The notes beneath the pieces are model-generated. The model was not told where the DNA came from and searched no databases. It was given only the letters and a program-made list of their open reading frames with translations. 64,000 nucleotides of DNA from Bifidobacterium pullorum DSM 20433 (GTDB lineage Bacteria > Actinomycetota > Actinomycetes > Actinomycetales > Bifidobacteriaceae), in contig NZ_JDUI01000001.1 in assembly GCF_000771405.1 (NCBI RefSeq), positions 62,001 to 126,000 on the forward strand, read 5' to 3'. Both the position numbers and the translations under genes were made by a program. Within the stretch, counting starts at the first letter, position 1; each line of letters opens with the position of its first letter. Positions 1-10,795 of the stretch are shown piece by piece.

Positions 1-39
1 TCCCGAATAGGCCAGTACGATACGGTTCTTGTCACTCAT
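1..39 (-). CDS. argG: argininosuccinate synthase, N-terminus only
   Basis: Only the first 13 codons lie in the window. They read MSDKNRIVLAYSG on the minus strand, which is the characteristic start of argininosuccinate synthase, including the beginning of its N-terminal ATP-binding loop. The enzyme joins citrulline and aspartate in the penultimate step of arginine synthesis. An AAAGGG ribosome-binding site precedes the ATG. The gene follows argR in the same direction, as expected for a bifidobacterial arg cluster, but it has its own promoter region with two ARG boxes. The rest of the gene is outside the window. Confidence 0.9.
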   Translation of the reverse strand, partial: MSDKNRIVLAYSG

Positions 40-62
40 GTTCAGCCCTTTCTATCGAACGC

Positions 63-102
63 TGAATGCAAGTATATGCATAGGCTTGTATAAATATTCA
101 CC
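63..102 (-). promoter_or_regulatory. argG promoter with tandem ARG boxes
   Basis: Two ArgR-type operators lie between argR and argG. One is TGTATAAATATTCA (87-100), one mismatch from the TGAAT-N4-ATTCA core. The other is the weaker TGCAAGTATATGCA (67-80). Their starts are exactly 20 bp apart, about two helical turns, as usual for hexameric ArgR. On the minus strand a TATACT -10-like hexamer lies inside the pair with a TGAATA -35-like hexamer 18 bp away, so bound ArgR would cover the promoter. Confidence 0.7.
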
Positions 103-125
103 CGGTGCGTCGCGGGAATCCGAGC

Positions 126-653
126 TCACTCCCCCGACACGGTTTTCGAGGCGATGTCAAGCAGCCACCGCGACCGGTCCGAGGCCGTCCGCTCGTCCGA
201 GCAGACGATCATCACCGTGTCATCCCCGGCGATCGTGCCGAGCACGCCGTCGAGCGGCTGCCGGTCGATCACGCTGGCCACGTACTGCGCGGCACCGGAC
301 GGCGTGTGCACGACGATGAGGTTGTTGGCCGACGCCACCGACGTCACCAACCCCGACAGGATCCGCGACATCTGCTGTTCGGCCTTGGCGCCGGCATGGG
401 ACGCGGGCTCCTGCTGGCGCCGGTCGATGGTGTACGCCACGGTGCCGTCCGCCAGACGCGTCTTGACCGCACCCAGCTCGTCCAGATCGCGGCTCAGCGT
501 GGCCTGGGTCACGTCGATGTCCTCGTCGGCCAGGATCTGCGAGAGCTGCGACTGCGAGGTGATGACGTATTTGAGCAGCGCCTCCTCGACCGCGCTCAGG
601 CGGGCGGCCCGGGTCGCGGGCCGCTGCAACGGGTTAGTCTCCGACATGCCCAT
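126..653 (-). CDS. argR: arginine repressor ArgR
   Basis: 175 residues. It is the arginine-responsive repressor/activator of arginine genes. Residues about 15-85 form the winged helix-turn-helix, with the TQATLSRDL stretch typical of the ArgR recognition helix. Residues about 95-170 form the oligomerisation and arginine-binding domain, with the conserved GTIAGDDT loop whose Asp pair binds arginine. It lies 10 bp after argF and upstream of argG. The first ATG (653) and the third codon (ATG at 647) are both possible starts. Targets visible in this window are the ARG-box pairs before argG and argC; the latter would make argR autoregulated through the operon. Confidence 0.95.
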   Translation of the reverse strand: MGMSETNPLQRPATRAARLSAVEEALLKYVITSQSQLSQILADEDIDVTQATLSRDLDELGAVKTRLADGTVAYTIDRRQQEPASHAGAKAEQQMSRILSGLVTSVASANNLIVVHTPSGAAQYVASVIDRQPLDGVLGTIAGDDTVMIVCSDERTASDRSRWLLDIASKTVSGE

Positions 654-663
654 CCGCCCACAC

Positions 664-1629
664 TCAGGACAGCAGGCCGTCGTCGCCGCGCTGCTGGCCG
701 ATCAGCCAGGTGAGCAGCGCCTTCTGCGCGTGCAGACGGTTCTCGGCCTCGTCCCAGACCACGGACTGCGGACCGTCGATCACCGATTCGGTGACCTCCT
801 TGCCGCGGTACGCGGGCAGGCAGTGCTGGAAAAGCGCGTCCGGCTTGGCCAGGGCCATGAGCTCATCGTTGACCTGATACTCCCAGAACGGCTTGGATCG
901 CACCGCATACTCCGCCTCCTCGCCCATCGAGACCCAGGTGTCGGTGAAGATGCAGTCGGCGTCCTTTGCGGCCTCACGCGGGTCGGTGGTCACCAGGATC
1001 GAACCGCCGGTCTGTGCGGCGATGCGCTCGGCGTCGGCCACGATCCGCGGGTCGGGCAGGTAGCCGTACGGGCCGGCGACGCGCACGTGCATGCCGGCCA
1101 CGGCGCCGCCGAGCAGGTAGGAGTTGGCCATGTTGTTGGCGCAGTCGCCAAAGTAGGCGATCGTCTTGCCGGGCAGGGCGTCCACGCCGCCGCGGAACTG
1201 GGCGATGGTCAGCAGATCGGCCAGGATCTGGCAGGGGTGGAATTCGTCGGTCAACGCATTGACGACCGGCACGGTGGCGTAGCGGGCCATCTGCTCGACG
1301 CGGTCCTGTCCGAAGGTGCGCCAGACGATGGCCGAGGTCATGCGGGTGAGCACGCGCGAGGTGTCGGCCACCGGTTCGCCGCGGCCCAGCTGGGAGCCGG
1401 ACTTGTCGATGACCAGCGGATAGCCGCCCAGTTCGGCCACGCCGGTGGCGAAGCTGGATCGGGTGCGCGTGCTGGGCTTGTCGAACAGGACGGCCACGGC
1501 CTGCGGGCCTTCGAACGGCCGGTGGTAATACCGGTTCTCACGGAACTTCATGCCCAGTTCGAGGATCTGCTTCTGCTCCTCGTGGGTCACGTCATCGTCG
1601 CGCAGCATGTGGCGCAGCTGTCCGGTCAT
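664..1629 (-). CDS. argF: ornithine carbamoyltransferase
   Basis: 321 residues, normal length. It forms citrulline from ornithine and carbamoyl phosphate in the cytoplasm. The carbamoyl-phosphate loop STRTR is at residues 53-57, HPCQ at 131-134, the ornithine loop SMG at 234-236 and HCLP at 269-272. The start is supported by AAGGAG six bases before the ATG. It lies 22 bp downstream of argD and 10 bp upstream of argR, within one transcription unit. Confidence 0.96.
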   Translation of the reverse strand: MTGQLRHMLRDDDVTHEEQKQILELGMKFRENRYYHRPFEGPQAVAVLFDKPSTRTRSSFATGVAELGGYPLVIDKSGSQLGRGEPVADTSRVLTRMTSAIVWRTFGQDRVEQMARYATVPVVNALTDEFHPCQILADLLTIAQFRGGVDALPGKTIAYFGDCANNMANSYLLGGAVAGMHVRVAGPYGYLPDPRIVADAERIAAQTGGSILVTTDPREAAKDADCIFTDTWVSMGEEAEYAVRSKPFWEYQVNDELMALAKPDALFQHCLPAYRGKEVTESVIDGPQSVVWDEAENRLHAQKALLTWLIGQQRGDDGLLS

Positions 1630-1651
1630 GTCGGTCTCCTTCTCGATGGGG

Positions 1652-2942
<1,291 letters not shown>

Positions 2943-2953
<11 letters not shown>

Positions 2954-3896
2954 AGGAACTCCTCATTTCCACGCCGTCTTCCGGCACCACCATCGTGCCG
3001 ATGCCGGCGGTGGTGAAGATCTCGTTGAGAATCGAATGCGGTTTGCGACCATCGATGATATGCGCCTGGGGCACGCCGCCGTCTAGGGCGCGCACGCACG
3101 CCTCCATCTTCGGCCGCATGCCGCTTTCCAGGTCGGGCAGCATGTCGCGCAGGTTCTCCACGCCGATGCGGCCGATCAGCGAGTTGCGGTCCGGCCAGTC
3201 GGCATACAGGCCGTCCACGTCGGTCAGGATCACCAGCTTGCGCGCGCCGAGAGCGGCGGCCAGGGCGGCTGCGGCCGAGTCGGCGTTGACGTTGAGCACC
3301 TCGGTGGCGTCGTCCTCGTTCGGCGCGACCGAGGAGACCACGGGGATGCGCCCGGCGTTGATCAGGTCCTCGACCGCCGAGGCGTCCACGCTCACCACGT
3401 CGCCCACCAGGCCGATGTCGGTGGCGTGCCCGTCGATGACCGGCCTGCGCTGCATCGCGGAGAACAGCGCGCCGTCCTCGCCGGACAGGCCGACGGCGAA
3501 CGGGCCGTGCGCGTTGATCAGGCCGACGAGTTCGCGCGACACCTTGCCGGTGAGCACCATGCGCACCACATCCATGGCCTCGGGGGTGGTCACGCGCAGG
3601 CCGCCGCGGAATTCGGACTCGATGCCCAGCGCGTCGAGCATCTTGGAGATCTGCGGGCCGCCGCCGTGTACGACGACCGGATGCAGGCCCACCTGCCGCA
3701 GGAAGACCATGTCCTCGGCGAAGCACTGCTTCAGGTGCTCGTCGACCATGGCGTTGCCGCCGTATTTGACCACGATGCGCTGTCCGGCGAACTCCTCCAG
3801 CCACGGCAGCGCGTCGATGAGCACCTCGGCCTTCTGGTCGGCCGTCAGGTCGGTGTGGACGTCCAGATGGTATCCGGGTCCCTTCCAAGTTGTCAT
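2943..3896 (-). CDS. argB: acetylglutamate kinase
   Basis: 317 residues, amino-acid kinase fold. It phosphorylates N-acetylglutamate, usually the arginine-inhibited step. KYGGNAM (44-50) is the N-terminal phosphate-binding strand with its lysine, HGGGP (77-81) is the glycine-rich loop, and SGMRPKM near residue 260 carries the second catalytic lysine region. The N-terminal extension of about 35 residues before the KYGG strand is typical of arginine-sensitive kinases. No strong ribosome-binding site precedes the ATG. The gene starts 9 bp after argJ, so coupling from argJ is likely. Confidence 0.95.
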
Positions 3897-3905
3897 GATG
3901 ATCGT

Positions 3906-5075
3906 TCAGCTTTCGTAGTCGGCGTTGATATGCACGTATTCGTGGGTCAGGTCGTCGGTCCACACCGTCGCCTCGGCGTCCCCGGCGTTCAGGTCGATGT
4001 CGATATGCACCTCGCGCGGCGTCATGTCGACCTCGGAACGGTCGCGTCCGGGCTTGCCGCCGTCGCAGATGCGCACGCCGTTGATGTCCACGGTCACCTG
4101 GTTCGGATCGTACGGCGCCACGGATTCGGGAACCGTGCCCAGGGAGCTGACGACGCGGCCCCAATTCGGATCGTTGCCCGCGATCGCGCATTTGAGCAGG
4201 TTCGACGCGGCCACGGCGCGTCCGCAGGCCAGTGCGGCGTCCTCGCTGGTCGCGCCGGTGACGGTGATCCGCACGTCGTGGCTCGCGCCTTCGCCGTCGC
4301 CGATGATCTGCCGGGCCAGTGCGGCGCAGGCCTGCGCCACCAGCGCATTGAACTCGTCGGGGTCGGGTTCCGTGCCCGAGGCGCCGGAGGCCATGAGCAG
4401 CACCGTGTCGTTGGTGGACATGCAGCCGTCCACGTCGATGCGGTTGAACGAGGTGTCCACGCCGACGCTCAGCGCGGCCTGCAGCTGCCCGGCGCTCACC
4501 ACGGCGTCCGTGGTGATGACGCACAGCATGGTGGCCAGCTGGGGGGCGATCATGCCCGCGCCTTTGACCATGCCGCCGATGCGGTAGCCGGCGCCTTCGA
4601 TCTCGACGGTCTTCGGCCTGGTGTCGGTGGTCATGATCGCATGCGAGGCGTCGGCGCCGGCCTCGGCGGTGTCCGCCAGCGCGCCGAAGGCGGTCTCGAC
4701 GCCGGACAGGACGTTGTCCAGCGGCAGCAGCTCGCCGATCAGACCGGTCGAGCAGACGGCCACGTCCTCGGCGTCGCAGCCGAGCAGTCCGGCCACCTTG
4801 GCGGCCGTGGCCGCGGACTGGTCGTACCCGGCCTGACCGGTGCAGGCGTTCGCCCCACCGGAGTTGAGGATCACGGCCTTGGCGTGCCCGTCGGCCACGA
4901 TCCTCCGGCTCCATTGCACGGGTGCCGCGCAGAACCGGTTCGGCGTGAACACGCCGGCGATGGCGTCCAGCGGCCCCGCGTTGACGACCAGCGCCAGGTC
5001 CTTCTTGCCCTCCACGGCTGAGATGCCGGCTTCGACGCCCGCCGCCTCGAATCCCTTGGCGAATGTTACGCTCAC
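3906..5075 (-). CDS. argJ: bifunctional ornithine acetyltransferase / N-acetylglutamate synthase
   Basis: 389 residues. ArgJ recycles the acetyl group from N-acetylornithine to glutamate. The precursor self-cleaves before the nucleophilic threonine of the ATML motif (T182), producing alpha and beta chains. The preceding KGAGMI element is intact. The start codon is GTG and overlaps the argC stop in a GTGA arrangement (4 nt), a sign of translational coupling. Whether the enzyme is mono- or bifunctional cannot be told from sequence. No argA-type synthase is seen here, so ArgJ could also prime the pathway. Confidence 0.95.
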   Translation of the reverse strand: MSVTFAKGFEAAGVEAGISAVEGKKDLALVVNAGPLDAIAGVFTPNRFCAAPVQWSRRIVADGHAKAVILNSGGANACTGQAGYDQSAATAAKVAGLLGCDAEDVAVCSTGLIGELLPLDNVLSGVETAFGALADTAEAGADASHAIMTTDTRPKTVEIEGAGYRIGGMVKGAGMIAPQLATMLCVITTDAVVSAGQLQAALSVGVDTSFNRIDVDGCMSTNDTVLLMASGASGTEPDPDEFNALVAQACAALARQIIGDGEGASHDVRITVTGATSEDAALACGRAVAASNLLKCAIAGNDPNWGRVVSSLGTVPESVAPYDPNQVTVDINGVRICDGGKPGRDRSEVDMTPREVHIDIDLNAGDAEATVWTDDLTHEYVHINADYES

Positions 5076-6166
5076 GGTGCCACTCCAATCTTCGTCAATC
5101 CCTGATCCTCGGGGAATCCCAATGCGATGTTCAACGACTGCACGGCTTGTCCGGCGGTGCCGCGGTTGAGGTTGTCGATGGCGGCGAAGGCGAGCAGACG
5201 CCGCGCCTTGCGGTCCACGACCACCTGCAGATGGGCCGCGTTCGACCCGATGATGTTCTGCGTGGCCGGCAACACGCCTTCCGGCAGCACGACCATGAAT
5301 TCCTGCCCTTCGTAGGCGCGTTCCCAGATGCCGTGGATCTCGGCATCCGTCATCGCCATGGCCTTGTCGGTCATGCGCGCGGAGACCGAAGCCAGGATGC
5401 CGCGGGACATCGGTGCCAGGATCGGCGTGAACCCGAGCGTGAAACGTTCTGCGTCCGCCGCCCCCAGACCGGCGGCGTGCGCGAGGTTCTGCAGGATCTC
5501 GGGGATGTGCCGGTGCGTGCCGCCCACCGAATAGGGGACGGCGGAGCCGAACGCCTCCGCGGCGAGCAGGTTCGCGCGTTTGAGGTTCTTGCCGGCGCCC
5601 GAATAGCCGACGACCAGGTCGGCCACGATATCGGTGGGTTCGATCAGGTTCTCGGCCACCGCCGGCTGCATGGCCAGCGTCACGGCCGTGACGTTGCAGC
5701 CAGGGCCGGCGATGCGCTTGGTGCCGGGGATGGCGACGCGCTGCCGCAGGTATCCGCCGTCGGAATCCCTGCCGACGATGAGCTCGGGCATGCCGTAGGT
5801 CCAGTGCTCATAGAAATCGCCGCCATAGTATTCGTCCCAGGCCGAACGCTCCTCGAGACGGTGGTCGGCGCCGAGGTCGACGACGACCGCGTTCGGGTCG
5901 AGCTGTGCGGCGATCGCGCCGGACGCACCATGCGGCAACGCCAGGATGATCACGTCATGGCCGTTGAGCGCCCCGGGCGTGGTGTCCTCGACCACCAGGT
6001 CGGCCAGCTGCGGGATGTGCGGCATATGCTTGCCCAGCTTGTCCCCCACCGAGGAATGCCCGGCCACGCACGTCACCTCGAACGCGGGATGCGCCGCCAG
6101 AATGCGCAGCGCCTCGCCGCCCGCATACCCCGTGGCCCCTGCCACGGCGACCGTGTACTTCGCCAT
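5072..6166 (-). CDS. argC: N-acetyl-gamma-glutamyl-phosphate reductase
   Basis: 364 residues. It reduces acetylglutamyl phosphate to the semialdehyde with NADPH. The N-terminal nucleotide-binding fold begins GATGYAGGE (10-18), and the catalytic cysteine is C157 in AGPGCNVT. The histidine of the pentapeptide HRHIP in the C-terminal half is the usual general base. It is the first gene of the arginine operon. GAAAGGTG precedes the ATG, and paired ARG boxes lie 50-90 bp upstream. Confidence 0.95.
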   Translation of the reverse strand: MAKYTVAVAGATGYAGGEALRILAAHPAFEVTCVAGHSSVGDKLGKHMPHIPQLADLVVEDTTPGALNGHDVIILALPHGASGAIAAQLDPNAVVVDLGADHRLEERSAWDEYYGGDFYEHWTYGMPELIVGRDSDGGYLRQRVAIPGTKRIAGPGCNVTAVTLAMQPAVAENLIEPTDIVADLVVGYSGAGKNLKRANLLAAEAFGSAVPYSVGGTHRHIPEILQNLAHAAGLGAADAERFTLGFTPILAPMSRGILASVSARMTDKAMAMTDAEIHGIWERAYEGQEFMVVLPEGVLPATQNIIGSNAAHLQVVVDRKARRLLAFAAIDNLNRGTAGQAVQSLNIALGFPEDQGLTKIGVAP

Positions 6167-6212
6167 TTCACGTCACCTTTCCGCGCATGATGGCCATGCG
6201 CATCCAACGAGC

Positions 6213-6255
6213 AACCAGCATACACTTTATGCAGTACATTGCATAATTATGCATG
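6213..6255 (-). promoter_or_regulatory. argC operon promoter with tandem ARG boxes
   Basis: TGCATAATTATGCA (6240-6253) is a perfect 14-bp palindrome that fits the ARG-box pattern with two changes. A weaker box, ATACACTTTATGCA on the plus strand, is at 6220-6233. The two boxes start 20 bp apart, the same spacing as at argG. Read leftward, a TATGCT hexamer overlaps the weaker box as a likely -10. This should place argCJBDFR under ArgR. Confidence 0.7.
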
Positions 6256-6301
6256 TTGTGTGGTGTCCGGCGTACGGCCGCCGTCTTCCGGCGGACCGCC
6301 A

Positions 6302-6925
6302 TCAGGCGCTGACCGAGGTTCCCCCGTCGCCGGTGCTTCCCTGCCCGATCATGCCATCGAGCATCTGCTGATACAGATCCGTCGCCGACAGGCCGTTGAA
6401 CGTCATCCACAACACGGCCAGCGTATAGATCACGTTGACGATCACCGCGGCCAGCGCCAGCCCGTACCCCTTCATCCGGAACGTGCGGGTGCGCCACATG
6501 GCCACCCCTCCCATCACGGCGGGCAGCACCGGAACCGGCAGTATCAGCGCGAACACCAGCGACAGGATGGCATAGAAATCCCAGTGGCCATACAGCGGGT
6601 TCTGACGGGGATCGTCCATGTCGATGCCGCCGAACGGCCGGGGCCGCTCCCCTCCCGTCCGCCACCCGTCCTGCGCGGGACCATACTGTTCCTGCTGCCG
6701 GTACGGATCATAGGGACCGTTGCCCGCGTCCGGCGCGGCATGGCCCGCATACGGCTGCGGCTGCGCCGAAGGCCCGCCTGACGGTGCCGTGGCGGGCTGC
6801 GATTCGGCGTCGGGACGTCCGTACACGTAGGGATCGTACCCGGCCGGATACTGGTTCGCCATCGCGCCGTATTCCGGCTGCGACGACGGAGCGGACGGCT
6901 GCGGCTGTTCGTTCGGGGCGGTCAT
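6302..6925 (-). CDS. DUF4190-type membrane protein
   Basis: 207 residues. The start is set by AAGGAG nine bases before ATG at 6925; upstream in-frame codons lack such a site. The first about 110 residues are a low-complexity Pro/Gln/Ser/Tyr-rich cytoplasmic segment. After that come two hydrophobic helices separated by a short loop and a short Gly/Ser tail. The YGHWDFYAILSLVFALI region and the WRTRTFRMKGYGLALA turn match the DUF4190 family of small actinobacterial membrane proteins. Function unknown. It lies between argC and pheT, with no operon partner evident. Confidence 0.75.
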   Translation of the reverse strand: MTAPNEQPQPSAPSSQPEYGAMANQYPAGYDPYVYGRPDAESQPATAPSGGPSAQPQPYAGHAAPDAGNGPYDPYRQQEQYGPAQDGWRTGGERPRPFGGIDMDDPRQNPLYGHWDFYAILSLVFALILPVPVLPAVMGGVAMWRTRTFRMKGYGLALAAVIVNVIYTLAVLWMTFNGLSATDLYQQMLDGMIGQGSTGDGGTSVSA

Positions 6926-6977
6926 GGACGGATACTCCTTATTCATGCGGTGCCATGCGGATGCCACCGGATGCGGC

Positions 6978-7018
6978 ACGGGCTTGCCTTCGGCGATGCT
7001 CCCGGAAGGCAAGCCCGT
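6978..7018 (-). terminator. hairpin after pheT
   Basis: A perfect 14-bp stem (6978-6991 paired with 7005-7018) with a 13-nt loop lies just downstream of the pheT stop. No T-run follows in the minus direction, so termination is inferred from position and stem strength alone. Confidence 0.55.
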
Positions 7019-7029
7019 ATCGGCATCGC

Positions 7030-9639
7030 TCAGGCGCGCAGCTGCGCTCCGAGCTCGGCGGCCTTATCGATGATGGCCTTGCGGATGGCCTCGCTGTCCT
7101 CGGAATCAAGGGTGCGGTCGACGGCACGGAACGTGACGGCGTAGGCGAGCGACTTCATGCCGTCGCCCAACTGGTCGCCGGTGAACACGTCGAACAGTTC
7201 GATCGATTCGAGCACGTCGCCGGCCGCCTCGCGAATCGCGCGCTCCAACGCCGCGGCCGTGACCGACTGCGGCACCGTGAACGCCAGATCCTGCTTGACG
7301 GGCGGGAACGTGGAGATCGGCTTGGCCTGGATCGGCGCGTTGTCCAGTTCGGCGAACAGCGCGGTCAGATCCAGTTCGAACGCGGCCGAATGCGCGGGCA
7401 GGCCCAACGCCTCGTTGACATGCGGGTGCAGCTCGCCCACCACGCCCACCGCGGTCTGGCCGATCAGCACACGGGCCATGCGGCCGGGATGCCACTGGGC
7501 GGGCACGTCGGCGGGAGCGGGCTGGTCGAACGTCAGATCGGCGCCCAGACGCTCGGAGATGCGATGCACGGCTTCGGCGGCGTCACTCCAGTCCACGGCG
7601 CGGCGCTCGCCCAGCCAGCCGGTTTGGACCGCATCGCCGGTCAGGATGCCGGCCACGTGCAGCGGCTGATCCGGAAGGCCGGCGTCCAGCGCCGCCAACT
7701 GCTCGTCGCTCGGGCGCACACCGCCCGGCAGCGCCGGAATCGCGGGGGCGTCCGGGTTCCACAGGTAGACATGGCCCAGCTCATACAGCGACACGTTCTC
7801 CATGCCGCGGCGCAGGTTCAGGCGCACGGTCTGGGCCAGCGTCAGCAGGATGTCGCGGCGCAGGAACGGACGGTCGCCGGCCAGCGGATTGGCGATCTCC
7901 ACGCTCACACGCTTGATCTCGTCCACATCGTAACCGAAGGCCTTGTAGTCCTCGTCGCCCACGAACGGGTAGGTCAGCGCCTCCACCATGCCGTATTCGG
8001 CCAGTTCGTCGGCCACCTGGCGCTTACGGCGCTGGTCGCCGGTCAGACCGACCTCGCCCTCCACCGGAGCGGGCGGCACGGTCACCGGGATCTCGTCATA
8101 GCCGACCAGACGCGCGACCTCCTCGACCAGGTCGCACGGTTCGTTGAGATCCGGCCTCCAGCTCGGCGGCATGACCGAGAACTCGCCGTTGCCGCCGCCG
8201 GCCACACCGCAGCCGATATCGGTCAGGATCTCGCTGATGCGGTTGACGTCGGTATCCAGACCGGTCACGCGCGCGACCTCGGTGGACTTGAAATGGATCG
8301 TCCGGCGGCGCGGCACGTTGTTCACGTCGGTCGGATGCTCGGAGGCCTCGCCATTGCCGTAGCGGATCAGCAGCTCGGCGGCCATCTGCGCGGCGGCCGG
8401 CTGCAGCTGCGTATCCACGCCGCGCTCGAACCGACGGGAGGCCTCGGACGGGGTCTTGTGGCGGCGGGCGGAACGCGCGATCGACACCTGGTCGAAGTGC
8501 GCGGCCTCCAGCAGGATGTTCTTGGTCTCCGCGGTCACCTCGCCATACAGGCCGCCCATCACGCCGGCCAGGCCGATGATGCGGGAACCGCGCTCACCGT
8601 TCGGCGAATCGGTGATCAGCAGATCCTCGACGCTCAGCTCGTGGTCCTTGCCGTCCAGGGTGACCAGATGCTCGCCTTCGCGGGCGCGGCGCACCACGAT
8701 CGGGCCTTCGAGCTTGTCCATATCATAGGCGTGCATCGGCTGGCCCAGATCGAGCATGACGTAGTTGGTCACATCCACGGCCAGCGAGATCGAACGCACG
8801 CCGGCGCGGATCAGGCGACGGCGCATCCAGTTCGGCGTCTTGGCGGACGGATCGAAGCCGTGGATGGCGCGGGCGTAGTAGCGGTCGCAGCCGGGCACGC
8901 CGTGAATCGGGTTGTCGTCCTCGATCGACACCTCGATGTCCGTGGGAGTGCCGGGTTCCAAGCCCTCGGTGACCGGGGTCTTCCCGTCCAGCGCACTCAC
9001 CGGATCAACGTAGGCGGCGCCGGTGGAATGGTGGTATTCGCGGGCCACGCCACGGTACGAGAGCGCATAGCCGCGATCCGGCGTGATGTTGATCTCCAGC
9101 AGCGGCTGGTCCAGATGCAGCAGGTGCATCGCGTCGTCGCCGGGCTTCAGGGCCTCGTATTCGGCGGGGGTGAAGCCGTACTCGCGCAGCAGGATGATGC
9201 CGTCATGGCTGTCGCCCAGACCCAGCTCGCGTTCGGAGGCGCACATGCCGTCGGAGATGTGGCCGTAGGTCTTGCGCGGTTCGATGCGGAAGTCACCGGG
9301 CAGCACGGCGCCCGGCAGCGTGACGACGACCTTCTCCCCGGCCTTCATGTTCGGGGCGCCGCACACGATGCCGCGGGGCACCTTGTTGCCGTTCTCGTCC
9401 ACGTCGTTGTATTCGTCGCCGACGTCCACGTGGCACCAGTTGATGGTCTTGCCGTTCTTCTGCGGTTCCGGCGTGGCGTCCACCACATAGCCGACCACGA
9501 TCGGTCCGGTCACCTGGGAGGCGTGGATCTCCTCCTCCTCCAGGCCGACCTTGACCAGGTCCTTCGCCAACTGCTCGTACGTCAGATCCTCGGGAACCTC
9601 GACATGGTCCTTGAGCCAGTCAATATCAACCATAGGCAT
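7030..9639 (-). CDS. pheT: phenylalanyl-tRNA synthetase beta subunit
   Basis: 869 residues, slightly long for the family. It is the large subunit of the alpha2-beta2 synthetase that charges tRNA-Phe. Residues about 40-155 are the EMAP-like tRNA-binding domain. The B3/B4 editing region and B5 domain follow (the RRAREGEHL and SRRFERGVDT stretches). The C-terminal FDX-ACB anticodon-binding domain includes FPPVKQDLAF and GMKSLAY. It starts 7 bp after pheS and is cotranscribed with it; the hairpin at 6978-7018 ends the unit. Confidence 0.95.
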   Translation of the reverse strand: MPMVDIDWLKDHVEVPEDLTYEQLAKDLVKVGLEEEEIHASQVTGPIVVGYVVDATPEPQKNGKTINWCHVDVGDEYNDVDENGNKVPRGIVCGAPNMKAGEKVVVTLPGAVLPGDFRIEPRKTYGHISDGMCASERELGLGDSHDGIILLREYGFTPAEYEALKPGDDAMHLLHLDQPLLEINITPDRGYALSYRGVAREYHHSTGAAYVDPVSALDGKTPVTEGLEPGTPTDIEVSIEDDNPIHGVPGCDRYYARAIHGFDPSAKTPNWMRRRLIRAGVRSISLAVDVTNYVMLDLGQPMHAYDMDKLEGPIVVRRAREGEHLVTLDGKDHELSVEDLLITDSPNGERGSRIIGLAGVMGGLYGEVTAETKNILLEAAHFDQVSIARSARRHKTPSEASRRFERGVDTQLQPAAAQMAAELLIRYGNGEASEHPTDVNNVPRRRTIHFKSTEVARVTGLDTDVNRISEILTDIGCGVAGGGNGEFSVMPPSWRPDLNEPCDLVEEVARLVGYDEIPVTVPPAPVEGEVGLTGDQRRKRQVADELAEYGMVEALTYPFVGDEDYKAFGYDVDEIKRVSVEIANPLAGDRPFLRRDILLTLAQTVRLNLRRGMENVSLYELGHVYLWNPDAPAIPALPGGVRPSDEQLAALDAGLPDQPLHVAGILTGDAVQTGWLGERRAVDWSDAAEAVHRISERLGADLTFDQPAPADVPAQWHPGRMARVLIGQTAVGVVGELHPHVNEALGLPAHSAAFELDLTALFAELDNAPIQAKPISTFPPVKQDLAFTVPQSVTAAALERAIREAAGDVLESIELFDVFTGDQLGDGMKSLAYAVTFRAVDRTLDSEDSEAIRKAIIDKAAELGAQLRA

Positions 9640-9646
9640 GGGCTTT

Positions 9647-10714
9647 TCACTCTCCCATCACGAATTGCTTGCTGAATCGCACGTCGCCTTCGACCAGGTC
9701 GTGCATGTCATTGATGTCATGGCGCAGCAGCAGCGTACGCTCGATGCCCATGCCGAACGCGAAGCCGGTGTACACGTCCGGGTCCAGGCCGGCGGACTTC
9801 AGCACGTTCGGGTTCACCATGCCGCAGCCGCCCCACTCGAGCCAGCCGGCACCGCCCTTCTTGTCCGGGAACCACAGGTCGAGCTCGGCGCTCGGCTCGG
9901 TGAACGGGAAGTAGCTCGGGCGCAGACGGGTCCTGGCCTCCGGGCCGAACATGGCCACGGCCAGCTTGTCCAGCACGCCCTTCAGGTCGGCCATGGTCAG
10001 ATGCTTGTCCACGGCGAGCGCCTCGCACTGGTGGAACACCGGGGTGTGCGTGGCGTCCAGTTCGTCGGTGCGGAACACGCGGCCCGGCGAGGCGATGTAC
10101 AGCGGCACGCCGTATTCCAGCAGCGCGCGGACCTGGTCGGACGAGGTCTGCGTGCGCAGCACCATGTTCGAGCCCACGAAGCCCGCGGCGTCACGCGCCT
10201 GCGAGCCCTTGACGTAGAAGGTGTCCTGCATCTGGCGGGCCGGATGGTCGGGGCCAAAGTTCAGCGCGTCGAAGTCGAACCATTCGGTCTCCACCTCCGG
10301 GCCGGAGGAGATGCGCCAGCCCATCGAGATGAAGAAGTCCTCCCAATCCTCCATCACCTTGGCCAGCGGATGGCGCGCGCCCAACGGCTTGCGCCGGATC
10401 GGCAGGGTCATGTCCACGGTTTCGGCGGCGAGTGCGCGCGCCTCCTCCTGGGCCTTCAGCTCGGTCTCACGTGCGCCGAACGCGCGCCCGAAGTCGGCGC
10501 GCAGCCGACCCATGAGCTTGCCGGCCTCCTTCTTCTGGTCGGCGGGCAGCGCGCCGATGGCCTTGCTGGCCTGCGTCATCGCCGAATCGGCGCCCGCATA
10601 CTGCGTCTTGATGGCTTTCAGTTCCTCCGTGCTGGAGGCGTTCTCTATCCTCGCGATGCCCTCGGCGACCGCATCGGTCACCGCCTGAGCATCGAACACC
10701 GCTTGTTGTGCCAC
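9647..10714 (-). CDS. pheS: phenylalanyl-tRNA synthetase alpha subunit
   Basis: 355 residues, usual length. It is the catalytic class II subunit. The N-terminal about 100 residues are the coiled-coil tRNA-binding arm. Motif 2 lies around FRTDELDATHTPVFHQ, and motif 3 is GMGIERTLLLRH near the C-terminus. The start is GTG, preceded by AAAGGGAG. The 80-bp upstream spacer shows no T-box, so control by uncharged tRNA is not supported. Confidence 0.95.
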   Translation of the reverse strand: MAQQAVFDAQAVTDAVAEGIARIENASSTEELKAIKTQYAGADSAMTQASKAIGALPADQKKEAGKLMGRLRADFGRAFGARETELKAQEEARALAAETVDMTLPIRRKPLGARHPLAKVMEDWEDFFISMGWRISSGPEVETEWFDFDALNFGPDHPARQMQDTFYVKGSQARDAAGFVGSNMVLRTQTSSDQVRALLEYGVPLYIASPGRVFRTDELDATHTPVFHQCEALAVDKHLTMADLKGVLDKLAVAMFGPEARTRLRPSYFPFTEPSAELDLWFPDKKGGAGWLEWGGCGMVNPNVLKSAGLDPDVYTGFAFGMGIERTLLLRHDINDMHDLVEGDVRFSKQFVMGE

Positions 10715-10795
10715 GAGCTCCCTTTCCTGCGTCTTCCTACATCGTCAGCCGCGCGGCAAACCCGCAAAAGCGCGATTTACCGGCGTTTTACGACT

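Noticed and set aside
6784..9675. A 963-codon open frame on the plus strand opposite pheT
   Set aside because: It is antisense to a clear pheT. It arises from high GC at third codon positions, has no known domain, and is Arg/Gly/His-biased.
10715..10795. T-box leader before pheS
   Set aside because: The spacer is only about 80 bp and contains neither a T-box sequence nor a specifier loop.
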